The notes under the pieces were generated by a model. It was not told the origin of the DNA, did not search any database, and saw only the letters and a program-made list of their open reading frames with translations. A DNA stretch of 64,000 bases. Source: Aspidapion aeneum. Its lineage: Eukaryota > Arthropoda > Insecta > Coleoptera > Brentidae. The stretch is from positions 69,903,719 to 69,967,718 of the forward strand of contig OY755046.1 in the NCBI GenBank assembly GCA_963576565.1, given 5' to 3'. This document shows positions 48,801-62,848 of this stretch, piece after piece. Within the stretch, counting starts at the first letter, position 1. Every line of letters begins with the position of its first letter. A program made the translations under genes and the position numbers.

Positions 48801-51800
48801 AGAGGAATGATTATTGAAGCATTCCTTTTTAATTTCTCTGAAAAAAACTAATTTTCTGCCGAAAATAAAAAGATCTATAACTTAAACCAAACTAAAGTTC
48901 ACATTATCTGTCACAACTTGTCACCCTCACAAGTAAATTAGATATCCAGGGCCGTCTCTTTCTCTAGAAATTAACCGGTGGTATTCACAAATATTGTGTT
49001 AATAAAAATGGAGCACGTTTAAAATTGTAAAATTTTCCGGAGAAAATGTAAATTCGGATTTTCAAAAATATGACTGCAAACTTAAGTTTTATCAATTTTT
49101 TGATAAATAGTTAAAACTTGGTTAAATATTATTTATTAGGATATTTTTTTCAATCTGAGTTTTTAATATTTGGTTTGGGCTACACCAGAGGAATGAGGTA
49201 TTTGCTTTGTAATAAAAAAATTATAAACTTGCAATTTTTTTTATACATTAAACTCAAATGCTCCATAAAGAAAACATTTCGTTTTAAATCTTATAACTAA
49301 AACTATGCTTCATGTGCAGTCTGTGAATTGAAAAATATGCATTCCCACTCCACAGCACCATTTGTGTAGAATCATCCTTAAATAAAAGTAAAAAATAAAC
49401 AAACCTGTAAATAATTGTCAAGCCAAATGACGGCGTTCAGATCTAAGTGATTGGTAGGTTCATCAAGCAAAAGGAGAGTGGGTTCAATGTACAAGGCTCT
49501 GGCTAGAGACACCCTCATTCTCCAACCTCCCGAAAAATTCTTTGTTGCTCTGTTTTGCATTGATTTTGTGAATCCCAGACCTAAAATTTTATCAAGCTAC
49601 ACACGATTGACCTTTAGAATGATCACAAGTAGAGACCTTGTATGTATGACATACCATATAGGGAAAAGCTATACTGGCCATGAGGAAGCCTACTATCTAT
49701 CTATCTATTTAGCTTTCTTCGATCCATCTTTGGATATTGGCCTCCCCCAATATCTTCTACTCTTCTCTGTCTGTCGCCATGTTCATCCATCTATCTCCCG
49801 CATGATTCTTCAAATCATCTGCCTATCTCATTTGGGGTCTACCCATTAACATACTAACCAGAGGAGACTAGGAAATAAACAAAAAAATCGGCCGTCTAGA
49901 TAAACAATTTGTTTTAAAAAACGTACTTCTGCAGAAAAGAACTCATCGACTATTTTTGTTTGGTCCATAGAAAACTCTATTTTCTTTCTCTTTAAGAATC
50001 ACCAAAATTATCCGATCTTTCCTTTACTTTTATTTCTTTTTTAAACCAATGCACCGGAAAAAGACGAAACTGTTCTTCTTACAAACCCTTACCAGATTAA
50101 TTATACACGACCAAATATGGATATATAACAAGCGGTGATCACTTTAACTTGTGCTTCCAGCATTTATTTTGCTACTCCTTCGTTTTCCTTTATTAAACCA
50201 GTGCGAGAGAAAAAAACAAAACTATTCTCGATTACAGTCCCTCACTAAAACAAAAGAAAGATGCCGCAATCGTCTAGGCCCGCGTAAAGTATATTATTTT
50301 GTTCCTCTTTTGTTAAACTGATGCGAGAAAAAGAGACAAAACTATTCTTGATTAGAAGGCAGTCCCTTTGGACCCATTAGTATTTTGTAAAGGGTCAATG
50401 CGGCGTTTTTGACCTGTCTCTTTACGGTTCGGAATTGTTTTCGTGTTTTTTCTTAAAATATATTTTCGATCTGGACTCAAATTTAATCTTAAAAGACTTT
50501 AAAATGGTGTGGGAGTGTATTTTGTGCTAAAATCTCGACTTCGATCTTAATCCAGAAGTTTCGTTTTACAAGTAAGTTAAATAACTTGTTTGACCTTCAA
50601 AACAAAACAAAGACCAGTGCCGTAGAAATCAATATAAAATCAGAAAAAAATTTTTTGGGTATTATATAAATAATTATTTATTTGTTAAAACTGTTTAAAC
50701 ATAAGTTTAGTTAAAAATGTACAGGGTGTCCCAAGTTTTGGTGTTTTGATACTTTTAACTGAACTACGAGCCTTGATTTTCAACAGATAAGGTAAAAAAG
50801 GTATCTTATTAATATGGAAAGTAATTTTTTTATGTATACCTTTTTTTTAACCGTTTTTTTTGTGTAAACAGTTTTTTTAGATTTGGATTGAGGCAATTTT
50901 TTAGGTTGGGTTAGTCCTTTTTACCTACTCTGAATTTTTAACGTTGTCTAACCTAAAATAAAATACACCAAGCTAAAAGCATCCTAATCAAACATCTAAT
51001 TGTCAATGGGTATCTATTCAGCTGTAAACTAAATTAAATTGCTTGTTTTAATAAGTTAGGTATTTACTTTTAATAAATAAATATTTTGCCGCCGTCACTG
51101 GTAAATCGATCGACCATAAAGAATAAACATACGTCTGCTGTGTGTCGCACAGCGTTGCCATCGTCTTTCCAAAAAATATTTCTATTCTTTTCCAACTTAT
51201 TGAAGCATCTAGGGGTCAAATCGAATTGTTTTGATGAATGAATTTTTGCCGCGGTTCCTGGTCTCCTCCGGTTAATACGTTAATGGGTCTACCCCTACTT
51301 CTTTTATTTCCCCAAGGTCTCCAGTTTACAATACATTTGTTTCATCGATCGTGTTTCTGCCTGATATTATGCCTGGCAAATTTCCATTTTAATTTTGCTT
51401 CTTCTCCTTTGACATCGCTTACTTTTGTTTTATTTCTTATTCATTTATTCCATTTTCTATCTGTTTGCTTAACTTGTAACATTTGTCTTTCCATTGATTT
51501 TTGGGCTTTTGTTACCTTATCCATGTTTGATTTTGTAAGTGTCCAGGTCTGGGATCCATAGGTAAGTACAGAAAGGATACATTGGTTATACACTTTCGTT
51601 TTGAGGTACTGAGAATATTTTTTGTTTTTTAATATATAGGGGGAAGCCTACTAAGAAAGAGAAGAACTAGTTAAGCTGGTGTACAATTTCTACTGAAATT
51701 TGAGGCTTGCACCACTGAAACCTTTCAAAAACATCGAAAAAAATTTGCTGCACTCTGTCAAAAGCTTTCTCGTAATCGACAAACAACTTACCAGCTAGGA

Positions 51801-54800
51801 TTCTTCTGGCTCTAGGTTCAGCTGAATCGGCTCCAATAGCTTTAAGTTCGGCGTATACTTCGTTCAGACGCTGTATAATTTCTGGTTCTCCAACATTTTC
51901 GGATTCTTCCAATTTTTTTTGTTCCTCCAGAAGCTCAGTTCTTTTTACGTCAGCTTTTAGAACTGTTTCAACTGCGCTGAAATCATCAGCTACAACCTAT
52001 AGGATGATGAAAAATATGTGTTATCATAAAGATGTTAAAAAAAACCGTTTTTGTAGCAAGAACCCTCTTTGAGAAGTATACTTTACCCCTATATTTTGAA
52101 TAGGGAAAGTGGGTCTAGTACCTTGTTTTGAAGCTCGCTTGAATATCTTTACAACCGTGTAAAAATTTCGAAAATCCATCGGTTAGTTTTTGAGATATTT
52201 GCTTTTAAATTTAACATGGAATGATAAAATAAAAATTAACTCCGAAAAATAATTAAATTTGAAAGTTTGAAGCAATTATCTCAAAAAGTAATGGATAGAT
52301 TTTTGAAATTTTTACACGGGTGTAAGGACATTCAAAAGGCCTTTAAAACAAGGTATCATTAGACCCACTTTCCCTAAACATGCTTTTTGACGGTTTTTTG
52401 CTAATAACTCGAAAACGGTCAACTTTTCTAAAAATCAAACAAGTTTCGTGGCTAATCGGGCAAAAGGAGTTTTTTGTTTCCCTCATATTTTTCCGTTGGT
52501 AGCCTGAAAGCTTAACCTCACGGGGGTCCAAGATCTAATGGACACCTATTAAGTGTTGACAGTTAACCGTTTCGTCCTTATGGGACTCCTCAGAACACTG
52601 CTGGTCAATGTGACAAATCTTGCGAAGTTAATCAGACGGTTTTGTCTCTAATTAAATGTAATTAGTGAAAAAACTATAGCAAGAAGCGCCATCCACCGAG
52701 ATACGAGAGAAACAAAAAACCAAAAGCAGGCGAAACACTGCTATACAATATCGATCAATGAAAAGATCGAATGCAAATAAAAGAAAACAACTATAGTCCG
52801 TGACCTACGACAGCTCTTTGTCTTTCAGGCCGGATCATAGTTGTAGGACAAAGAGCTGTCGTAGGTCACGGACTATAGTTGTTTTCTTTTATTTGCATTC
52901 GATCTTCATATGAACCGAACCGAACCGAACCGAACCCTCTGGAATTTTTATGCAATAATTCCTAAAATTCGGGAAAATAAATGTTTCTTAGCTTAGACCT
53001 AATTAGTTAAAAATGATAACCATATAGCCCACTTTTGGTAGAATCATCCAAATAATTGAGAAAATACTGTAAAAGAACACTATTGAGGGGGTCAACTTAA
53101 AGAAGGTCAACTCAGTTTTAAGTCATTACTAACCAAAAATTATTTTTTACCCACTCTCATTATTATTTATTGAGTTAAAATAAATGTTAAATATATTTGT
53201 TTGATTTAAGGATTTCTACAAACACATTTATTATTATTTCAAGGCGTCTATTAAAAAAATATGTCTAGCTTAATGAGTATTTAACTGCATAGAATGGGCT
53301 TTCAACCAAAAATATTTCTTTGAGAAAAAAATAGTGTTAAGGATAAAAAATACCACAAAAAAAATATAATTTTTTTTATTTAATTTTTTTTTCGTACGTT
53401 AATTGAACGTGCACCACTGCCTTAGAGGGTGCTAAGGTACATCGTTGAAAATGAAATTGTATCCACTTGAAAAATGATCTCCAGAAGATTTTTGGAAAAG
53501 TTCCCTGTTTTTGAGCTATTAGCAAAAAACTTTCAAAAAGCACGTTTAAGGGGGGAACCTCCCCCCTGCCACGGTTCGGAAAAAACTGCACTTTGACTTC
53601 CGAACCTTAAGTCAGAGTGCGTTTTTTGTAGCCCCACCATACTTCAACTCGGTGCTTTTGTTCCGAAAATGTATAGTTTGAGAAATATGAATTTTTAAAG
53701 TTTGACCATATCAGGTTAATATATATACCCAAGGCCAACACCCTGAAAAAATCAGCTGTTCTCGCGGGGCTGAATTTTACATTGGGTCTTATGGGAGGTC
53801 AGACGTTTTTTTATGATATTTTCAAAATGGCACTACAGATTTCCGCAAAATTTCACTGAAATATTCTCAGACACCATCCCGATATTCCACCAAAGGTTTG
53901 TAAGGAAGCAACTTGATTAAAAGGCTAAAATCTTCAAGATTTAGCATTCCTTATTTTGAATTCAAATTACCCGCCATGTACATACCACTTGCCAACAGTT
54001 ATATTGGACATGTATTTGACTTTGTCATCTGTGATTGTCACATTCGCTTCTGCTTTACTTAATTTTTGTGTGAGCTAATGAAGCGGCTATAAAAAGTTAA
54101 GGATTACTATACATTTAAAAAAAAATGTTCTGCCAGAATAAAATAAAAACAATCTCAGAAACGGCTTTATTTTGAAAAAAATCAAATATTCATGAACCGT
54201 CATTCCAACTTCAATATTTTAAAGACAATCAGCTGAGACGTAACGTGACCATCAAAAAAAATCAGCCCCGGATGTGACGCCAACAAAGTGGAGGATCGTG
54301 GCCCGTCGGTTTGAATAGCCCTGATATACCCTAAAAATCGCTAAATGAAGTTTCTGTGTGTCAGTGTCATATTTATTTACAATTTTAGGTTGTTAATTAT
54401 GGCCAATATGGAATCTTACCTCTTGTTCGCAGAGCAAAATATCTATTGTTGGTGGTATAGCAAAGGCTCTTTGGGCCAAATGTCTAAGCAAAGTGGTTTT
54501 TCCATGTCCATTAGGTCCCACCAAACCATATCTTCTTCCATTGGCAATCAGAAGATTCGCATTAATAAACAAATCTTGACCTTTCGCGGAAATACTGAAG
54601 TTTTCGACTTTAATGTCTATCGCGTTTTCCAGTGCTGCTAACTGTCCTGCAGTTTTTTGAGCTTGACTGACTGTAAAGTTGCTATCCAGTTCGGAATGAC
54701 CTTGTCCACCTAAATGCCAAAATCACAGTGATCTTTATCATCTGAAGGCACATTAGCCATCAGCCACCATCTTTTCTTGAAACATTTCAGCCAATATTTG

Positions 54801-57800
54801 ACCTATCTAAAACTCTACTTCGGAATGAGCTATGAAACTCAAGCTTTGCACAGTCGTAGATCTTTATGGAGTTAACAATCCCTCCAAGTTTCATGGAATT
54901 CCATAAAGTAGTAAAGTAGTTACGAAATTTCAAAAAACGTCGAAATTGCCACTCACTCACTCATGTATAGATCATCAGAATTCTACTGTACTTCCAGCCA
55001 TGCTACAAAGCTGAAATCTAAGAATGCACTTTTGACAGTACCAGCAAACATGTGGAAGTACAGATTTGTCAACTGATTTAAGTGCATGCAAAAGTGCATT
55101 AATTTTTGTGGAGAATACTTCTAGAAACAATAAAGTCTTTAAAATTTATCTACTGTTTTATTCCAGGTCGCAGCCAACGAAAAAGACCGGCCATGGCGTG
55201 TTATAAGCAAGTCGGCGGTCACGTGATCTTAGGAGTCCCAGGATTCTTATTGTATTGCTTAATATATTATATGTTTTTACACAATTTAAATAAATTAACA
55301 AAAAATTTTTGTTCTTTTATAGGCAAAAATTGAAAAAAATATTTTGTTGATATATGTGTTTATTATGGATAAAAGAACTGAATCTGTAAAATAAAAAATT
55401 ATACAAAATTTGCACTCTAATATCTTCGGGTACATATATTAGGTACATAATATTGTTAGTAACTTTAAATCTATACAAGTCTTTCAAAATTCGACATATC
55501 AAACCTAAGCTTTTAGTTTTTTAATTTTTCTTTGAGTGTCATCATCTTTGTCTGAGTTCTTATTCAAAGATTTATTAGCAGACACTAAATCATTGTGCTT
55601 TTTAATAAAATTATTTAAAAAAACTTTACATGCCCTTAAACTAATTTTTTCAAGCTTTGACAATAGTTTTTCTTTACAAAAACACTCGCTAGAGTTATCT
55701 GAAGAAAAATTTTCAATATAAAACATTTCACAATAATTTATTAAAAAGAAACAAGTGATTTTGTGAATAAGTGAGATGGTTTTCACATTCAATGAACTGA
55801 ATGTAGTGGTCGTCAATAATTTTTTGAAAAATTACTGAGCACAAAGTTTAATATATATTTCATTAAAGTGTGAGTTAACCACCAACTCATGTTCTTTTAA
55901 AAGCTGTATCTTACTTTTTAAATATTTCACACTACCAGAGAGATTACTATCTGTAAACAATATTTTACAAATCAGTTTTTTAATATTGCAAGGGTGCGGA
56001 AGACATATTACCTTAAAATTGTAAATTGATGTGTATGCACTGGATGACTGGATAAACAAAGATGAAGCCAACATTAAAGTGTATCCACCATATCTTCGAT
56101 TCTCAGGTTACCTTTTCAAGAGACCTAATTGTTCAATAAGAAATGACAACTGAACACATTTTTAACTCTCACTATCGAAAATGTCACTAAGAATGTCTAT
56201 TACTTGATCAATCTTATCCAAGATCTTATATTTTACCACTTCTTTCCCGTTTGCAACATATTAGGTATCAGTTTTATAGTTGGACCGACAAGGAACAACA
56301 CTAATTACACGTTCGCGGCATTGTTTATCTTATAGGTATTTTTTTTATAATTTACTCATTAGCTATTAATTATTTTAACGCAGCCCACTACAGTCTTTTT
56401 CGTGGGCTGCGTTATTTTAATAACTTTGATAAAATTCACATACAATTCAACAACGTAAACAAACATACCAAAACTGAAAACACACATGTTTTATAATGAC
56501 AGCGGGCCGTGAGGCGTTTTTTGGTGAGCCTCCTACGGTCACGTGATAATTCCGCGCCCGGGCCGGTCTTTCTCGTGGGCTGCGATTCCAGGTATATACA
56601 AAACTTAAAAGACAATCCTTGTACAAAACTACCAAATTTTATTAAATTTGTTTGCAAGATAGCACCATAATGACTCAATTTTTGGAAAAAAAATCATTTT
56701 AAGTATTTGTTTAAATTTCTTTTAAAAATTACAAATTTTTGATGAAGCACACAACTCTTCAATTTTGCTTACCTTTTTTTAACATTGTCTCCATTTGCTT
56801 CTCATATTCTTGTTGTTTCTTGAGTTTCTTCTTTTCTTTATGTGTTATCTTCTTTTCTCCTTTATCTTCTGTGACAATAACCTTATCTAAAATTAGGCAA
56901 CATAAATTTCAAAATATTTCTTATAACATTTCCTAGACTTAAATACTTCTTGAATTAAAATATTCTCATTTTGGTTCATTCTAGTGTCTAGAAAAATTAC
57001 CTACTTCTAAAATTTTTATAAAAACAAACTTTTTGTACTAACCTGCTTGTAAGTTAGTAGATTTTAATTTATCTGTTAATTCTTCTATTTCTTCATCTTT
57101 TTTGTCTTCTACAATATTTTCTTTAGTTTTCTCATCAAATTCTTCAACTAGATGATCACTTAAGATTTCTTCTTCAGTGTCCGGAGCTTTTTCAAGTTTT
57201 TTATCTTGGGTTTTTTTAGATTTCTTCTCTTTTTTAATTGGTTTTGAAATAACTTCTTCCTCTTCACTCATATTTTTCAAATCATCTAGTGCTTCATCTT
57301 CAGAAGATTCCTGTTTGAAGGGTTTTTTATTCTTTCCTTTTTTAGCAACAGGTTTTGGAAGTTCTTCTTTTTCATTTAAATTGTTCAAATCATCTATTGC
57401 TTCATCTTCAGAAAATTCTTGTTTAACAGGTTTTTTATTCTTCCCTTTTTTAGCGACTGGTTTTGGAAGTTCTTCTTCTTCACTTACATTCTTTACATTA
57501 TCTAATGCTTCATCTTCAGAAGATAGCCGTTTAAAAGGTTTTTTATTCTTTCCTTTTTTGGCAATTGGTTTTGGAAGATCTTCTTCTTCACTTAAGTTAT
57601 TTTTTAGGTCATCAATAATTGCTTCATCTTCAGAGGAGTCTTTCTTGACAAATTTCTTTTTCTTTCCTTTTTTGGCAATAGGTTTCATGACTTCCTCTTC
57701 TTCACTCAAGTTATTCTTTAAATTATCTATTGCTTCATCTTCAGAAGAGTCTCTTTTGATAAACTTCTTTTTCTTTCCTTTTTTAGCAATAGGTTTTGCA

Positions 57801-60800
57801 ACTTCTTCCTCTTCACTTAAGTTATTCTTTAAATCATGTATTGCTTCATCTTCTGAAGAATCTTTTTTATTCGGTTTCTTACTTTTTCCTTTTTTAGCAA
57901 CTGGTTTTGGAATTTCACTTATTTCCACTTGTTCTTCATCATCACTCAAGTTTTTTTTGCCACCTTTCTTCACTTTGGACTTCCCTCCTTTAGGAACAGC
58001 ATCTTTTATGACAGGTGGTTCTTCAGGAAAATCATCTAAATCCTGTTTCTTCTTATTTCCGCGTTTTTTAGACATTGTTTATGCCTGTCAAAGAAAATGA
58101 ATAAGATCAAGTAAACCAGTTTTATTATTTAGATATTTAATAAAATAGTCCACAGTACATCAGTTACTGCTTCCCCCCTCCTTCTCTCCTCCCCGCCCAC
58201 CTTATTAGTAATAGTTGTAACTATACCTTTCAAAAAAATATAAAGTGACTTTTTTCCAACTTCATTCTACTAGTTTCCCCCTCCCTCACCGTCTCTTCTC
58301 CCCACCCTCCTTGTTTGTAATAGTTGTAGCTATACCTTTCATAAATATAGAGTGCTTTCAAAAATGCTTTCTACACATACTTTAAGATTTTTTTCAACAC
58401 CATTTTACTACAAATTGTGAAAGGCTTTCGCGGCCATCGTCCAATGGTGGGTGTGCTTTCGAGCTGTTCCGTCGTCGTTGGAAATTCGTTCTCGACGTTT
58501 CGCCATCTCGAGTGGATGGCATCTTCAGGAGATGTTGACTGTTTGTCAGCTTCTCGAAGACTGGTATAAGGAACCCACTAAGTTCTTCGGGGGTATACCG
58601 CATTCCCTGTACCTGTGGAAGTGTCTACATCGGAACAACCAAACGGTCCGTAAACACAAGAATCAAAGAACACAAAGCCAACTGTCGACTCGGACATACG
58701 GAAAAATCCGCAGTTGCAGACCACACACTAAACAATGAAGACCACCGAATAAAATTCGAAGACACACAGGTTCTCTGCGCCTCCTCTTCATACTATCCAA
58801 GACTCTATAGAGAAGCAATCGAAATTCATAAACACCAGCAGAACTTCAACAGATCTGAAGAAACTCTTAAAATTAACAGAACATGGGTACCGGTTCTTAA
58901 AAACACTAAACGGCTCGCTTACAATAACAAAACTGAATCAAGGGAATTTGACCAATCACTGACCAGCTCTGATATACGCCCCGCCCACCATAGCGTATAT
59001 AACCTGCGCCCGCGACAGGCTAACCAGCAGTCTTCGAGAAGCTGACAAACAGTCAACATCTCCTGAAGATGTCATCCACTCGAGATGGCGAAACGTCGAG
59101 AACGAATTTCCAACGACGACGGCCGAACAGCCCGAAAGCACACCCACCACCATTTTACTAGTTCCCCTTCCCTCTCTCTTCCCCCACCTTTACTCAATGG
59201 AAGGTAACACTGTTCGCGTCCGTAGAAAATCTAGACGTACTTTTTGGGTAAGCTAATTGAATAGTAAATGCATAATGCTTTAACAAGTACTCAACTGTGA
59301 CTAGTAGTTTTAAGTAAATTTAGCAGTTGGGTGTTTTTTTTTATTTAATTTTTTTTTTATTAGTAGTAGTAGTAGTGGGGGGGTTGACCCGCAGGTCTGA
59401 CAAGTAGGCCAGAGTAGGCCCTTTTTGCCATGCCCCAAGTCTGTCCCTTAACCCACTCTCTGCACTTCCCTTTGATGGTCGGGTAACTCATTGGGCCTTC
59501 CTGTTCAAAGTCCAGTAAGTCTGCCGATTTGAGCATGTGCAGTTCTTCCTCGCTCAGAGTTGGCGCTCCGAGTGCCTGTTGTCTCATCCTTGCGTAGGCC
59601 TCGCATTCTGCCACGAGGTGTCTTGATGTCTCTTCTTCCTGTCCACAGGCTGGGCAGGTAGGGTCATTCTCGACTCCTATACATGTCATGTGCTTCCTCA
59701 ACCGGTTATGTCCGGTTAGATTACCTATCAGCAGTCCGAGGTCTTTTCGTGTCCGTCCCAGCATCCATCTAATTCTGGTCGCTTTTGAACGGTCTACGAA
59801 TTCTCTGGTCTGTCTGCAACCCGTTCCTGTTTCCCAGGAGTTTAGTAGCGCGTCCTGGGCCCATTTGTTGAGTCCGCTTTGCACTTGTCTTTTTGTCACG
59901 CCCAAAAGTGGCTCCGGTCCTACATAGGCGGTTCCTGCCCCGAGTCATGCGAGTTCGTCCGCCTTCTCGTTGCCTGGTACCCCCATATGTCCCGGAACCC
60001 AAACCAGCGTCACCCGTTTGCCATCACTTAGGGTCTCCAGCGCCTCTGCGCATTCTTCCACCAAGCCGTCAGCAATCTTGGGTGCGTTTAGCGCCTTCAG
60101 GGTGGCTTGACTGTCAGAGCATATATATATAAGCTCCTCTTCGCTGTTCCGAACCTCTTCTAGGGTTGCCGCCATTATTATGGCGTAGACTTCTGCTTGA
60201 AAAACAGTAGCCTGCTCACCGAGCGAGTAGCTCTTCTGAACTTCTAGTTTTTCCATGTATACTCCCACTCCTGTGGTTTGCCTCTCTGATAGTTTGGATC
60301 CATCAGTGTAGCAAACTAAAGCGCTCTCCTCAAACATCATTTCGTCTCTCTGCCACGCTTCCCTGTCTGGGATGTGGATTTTGTACCTCTTCTCGAGCCT
60401 CCAAGGTGTGTGTGCTCTGCTGACGTGAGGGGGATTTATCTAATTGTCAGCTCTTCTATAGCTAGATGACCAGCTGTTTCCCCTCTTCCTCTCCACTGAC
60501 CTGTGTCCCTTTTTTTATTAAGGGTTGATTAACAGGCTGAATTTTTGTAGATAGTTTAATTTTACTGAGACACAACTTTTTCCTCTACAAAAATTCTTAA
60601 AATTGAAATCTTTTTTAGTGACTATAAACAAGTTATTAAGTAATTACAATTAAGTTTCTGCTGAAATCTGAAGGTTTTGTACACATTGCATGCTTTGATC
60701 ATTGTGTCCCCCACTCCAAATATGTCAAAATAATGAGATAAAAAAGAAAAAGTAAAGAATAAGTACAGCTACTTATTTTCATTCTGTAACTTAAAAAATG

Positions 60801-62778
60801 TGTTTGAAAGTAAATGGCAACAGTGAAACTAGAAATCATATGCTTGGTTTGATCAGTTAAAAATGTCTGCACAAGGTTTAATAAATAATAAATAAATATT
60901 TATTTCCCAAAATAAGTATTTTTACATAAATGTGATACCTACAGTCATTAATTATTTTCTGTCTACAAGAATCTTGGAAAATAAATAATACTGCCACTGA
61001 AGTTGCTAAGTACCACTTGTTTATGGAGGTTGTATCATTTAATTTCTTTGATTACAGTTTTTATAAAGTTCTATGTATGTTTTTTTCTTAATTTGTATCA
61101 TCACATTTGAAGAACTAAAAAATAATAGTTTGATTTGGTTTTTTTGACTGCTAAAACATTCAGAGGCAGGAAAAATTGTACTACCCTGTAGATCACAAAG
61201 GACATTCCTAAGAACTTTAAGTGTTTAAAGATTCACCCTTTTAGAGTAGGTACACATGATTGACAAACTTTCTAACTGAGACACTGACACCCTGACTAAA
61301 AAGTTAAAGTTTGGAGTTTGAGTAAAGGTAACAAATCAGCCTGTAATATAATTTTCAGCCACATATTTTTCAGGAGTTTGTATTACTTTTTTTGGAAAAA
61401 TTGATTATTTCTTATTTGTTTGATTATTACTTTTGGGACCTTTAGTTTCTGAGATATTAATAAATAACAACGTAGAAAAAAATAAGACATTACATCCAAG
61501 CCAAGCAACAATTGCCAAAAACATTGTTTCTTATGTATGTGGCGACTGCACAACACATTGGGTGACAAATAATCGAACAATCCCAACTTTATCGAGGCAT
61601 GCAGTTACCTACTAGATATAATTATACTTGTCATAGAATATTTAATACTTCTACAAACTTTTTGGTTCTCAGAATATAAACAAATAAATAAAACTTAATT
61701 TTAAACATATTTTAAAGTTTAAACACACATAGCTCAGAAAGTAGACTTTGTAGGGACAAGCAGTTCTTAACAATATATTTGTAAGGGTATTTTGTGCATT
61801 ACAAAAGACATTTTATATATCTCAGATGCTTGGTTTCCAAGATATTTAAAAATAATGAAAACAAGTAAAATATTGACAATATAGTGAATGTACATTAATT
61901 TTCACTTGCGTCCTATTCTACACTTAATTTAAGTCCGAAATGTGTCACAATATGCTACAAACTCACCTTAAAACACGCAAAAAACGTGGTAGAAAAATAA
62001 AAGAGAAAAACAAAAAGTCTGGCACGTAAACGTCACAATTTAAGGTTAGAATCTTTGCAAATCATCTGTTCGCTGTTCAAAAATAGTTCTGCGTTCAAAA
62101 TTTTCTTTATAAAGGGACAGTTCAAAAATTTTGTATTACCTTACATGATCCCCAAACTACATTTACCGAGAAAATTGCACAGTTAATAAAATATCGACAA
62201 GTATACCTTTTTCGTTTTCTACAATAAATATCCTTTAAATTGATACCTATATGATATATTTTTTGCCTTTTTTTTCAGGTCCCATTGATCAACCCTGCCT
62301 CAGGCTAGCCAAACCTCTTGAAGATCAAGAAGGGACGCCCCAAGTTTGCACTTTTTGTATTTCAAATAGAAAATTGTCTGTAAGTTAAAAAAAAATGTGT
62401 GTGCTTAAGATCGCACGGCAGAAGTGTAAACTTCAACAAGGCGAAATTAATAAAACTGGCCTTCATCTGCATCATCATATCGCTCACTGAATGTTCCTCT
62501 CACAGTTAGTCGACTCGAGCCGACTTCACCCGAATGAGCGTTACATAGCCGAGCCTGACGGCTGAGTCCAATTCAGTACCCACAAAAACTGCTAAACGCG
62601 CCTAAAGAAATTTACACTTAAAAAATTTCTCGGAACTATTAGCTCACACATATACTATACTATAGTAGTGTGAGCTATGGTAATCCTAATTTTTTCGAGA
62701 AAAAAAAAGTTGCTCCGATTTCAAAAATTTTTATATATCTTTGCGTTTCAGATGATTTTGAAACTTTTTTGTCGCGCC

Positions 62779-62812
<34 letters not shown>

Positions 62813-62813
62813 A

Positions 62814-62848
<35 letters not shown>

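Larger units (their letters stand above)
58398..59160 (+). mobile_element. Penelope-like element with inverted terminal ribozyme segments, copy 2
   Basis: A 13-bp duplication CACCATTTTACTA flanks it (58398-58410 and 59148-59160). The right part (58565-59147) matches copy 1, including [20 protein letters not shown] with frame breaks. The left part (58427-58565) is the inverted terminal segment. It sits about 330 bases upstream of the ABCF1 start codon, between CT-rich repeats. Confidence 0.88.

Noticed and set aside
51667..51790. ABCF1 frame continuing into [14 protein letters not shown]
   Set aside because: The donor GTAAGT lies before it, and exon 5 continues the conserved protein; the motif is reverse transcriptase.
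57177..58100. A 307-codon Ser/Phe-rich frame on the + strand
   Set aside because: It is the antisense shadow of the repeat-rich ABCF1 exon 1.
62381..62386. bHLH protein ending at the in-frame TAA after exon 3
   Set aside because: The perfect donor GTAAGT precedes it, the family extends beyond KLS, and a matching exon follows; it remains a possible short isoform.
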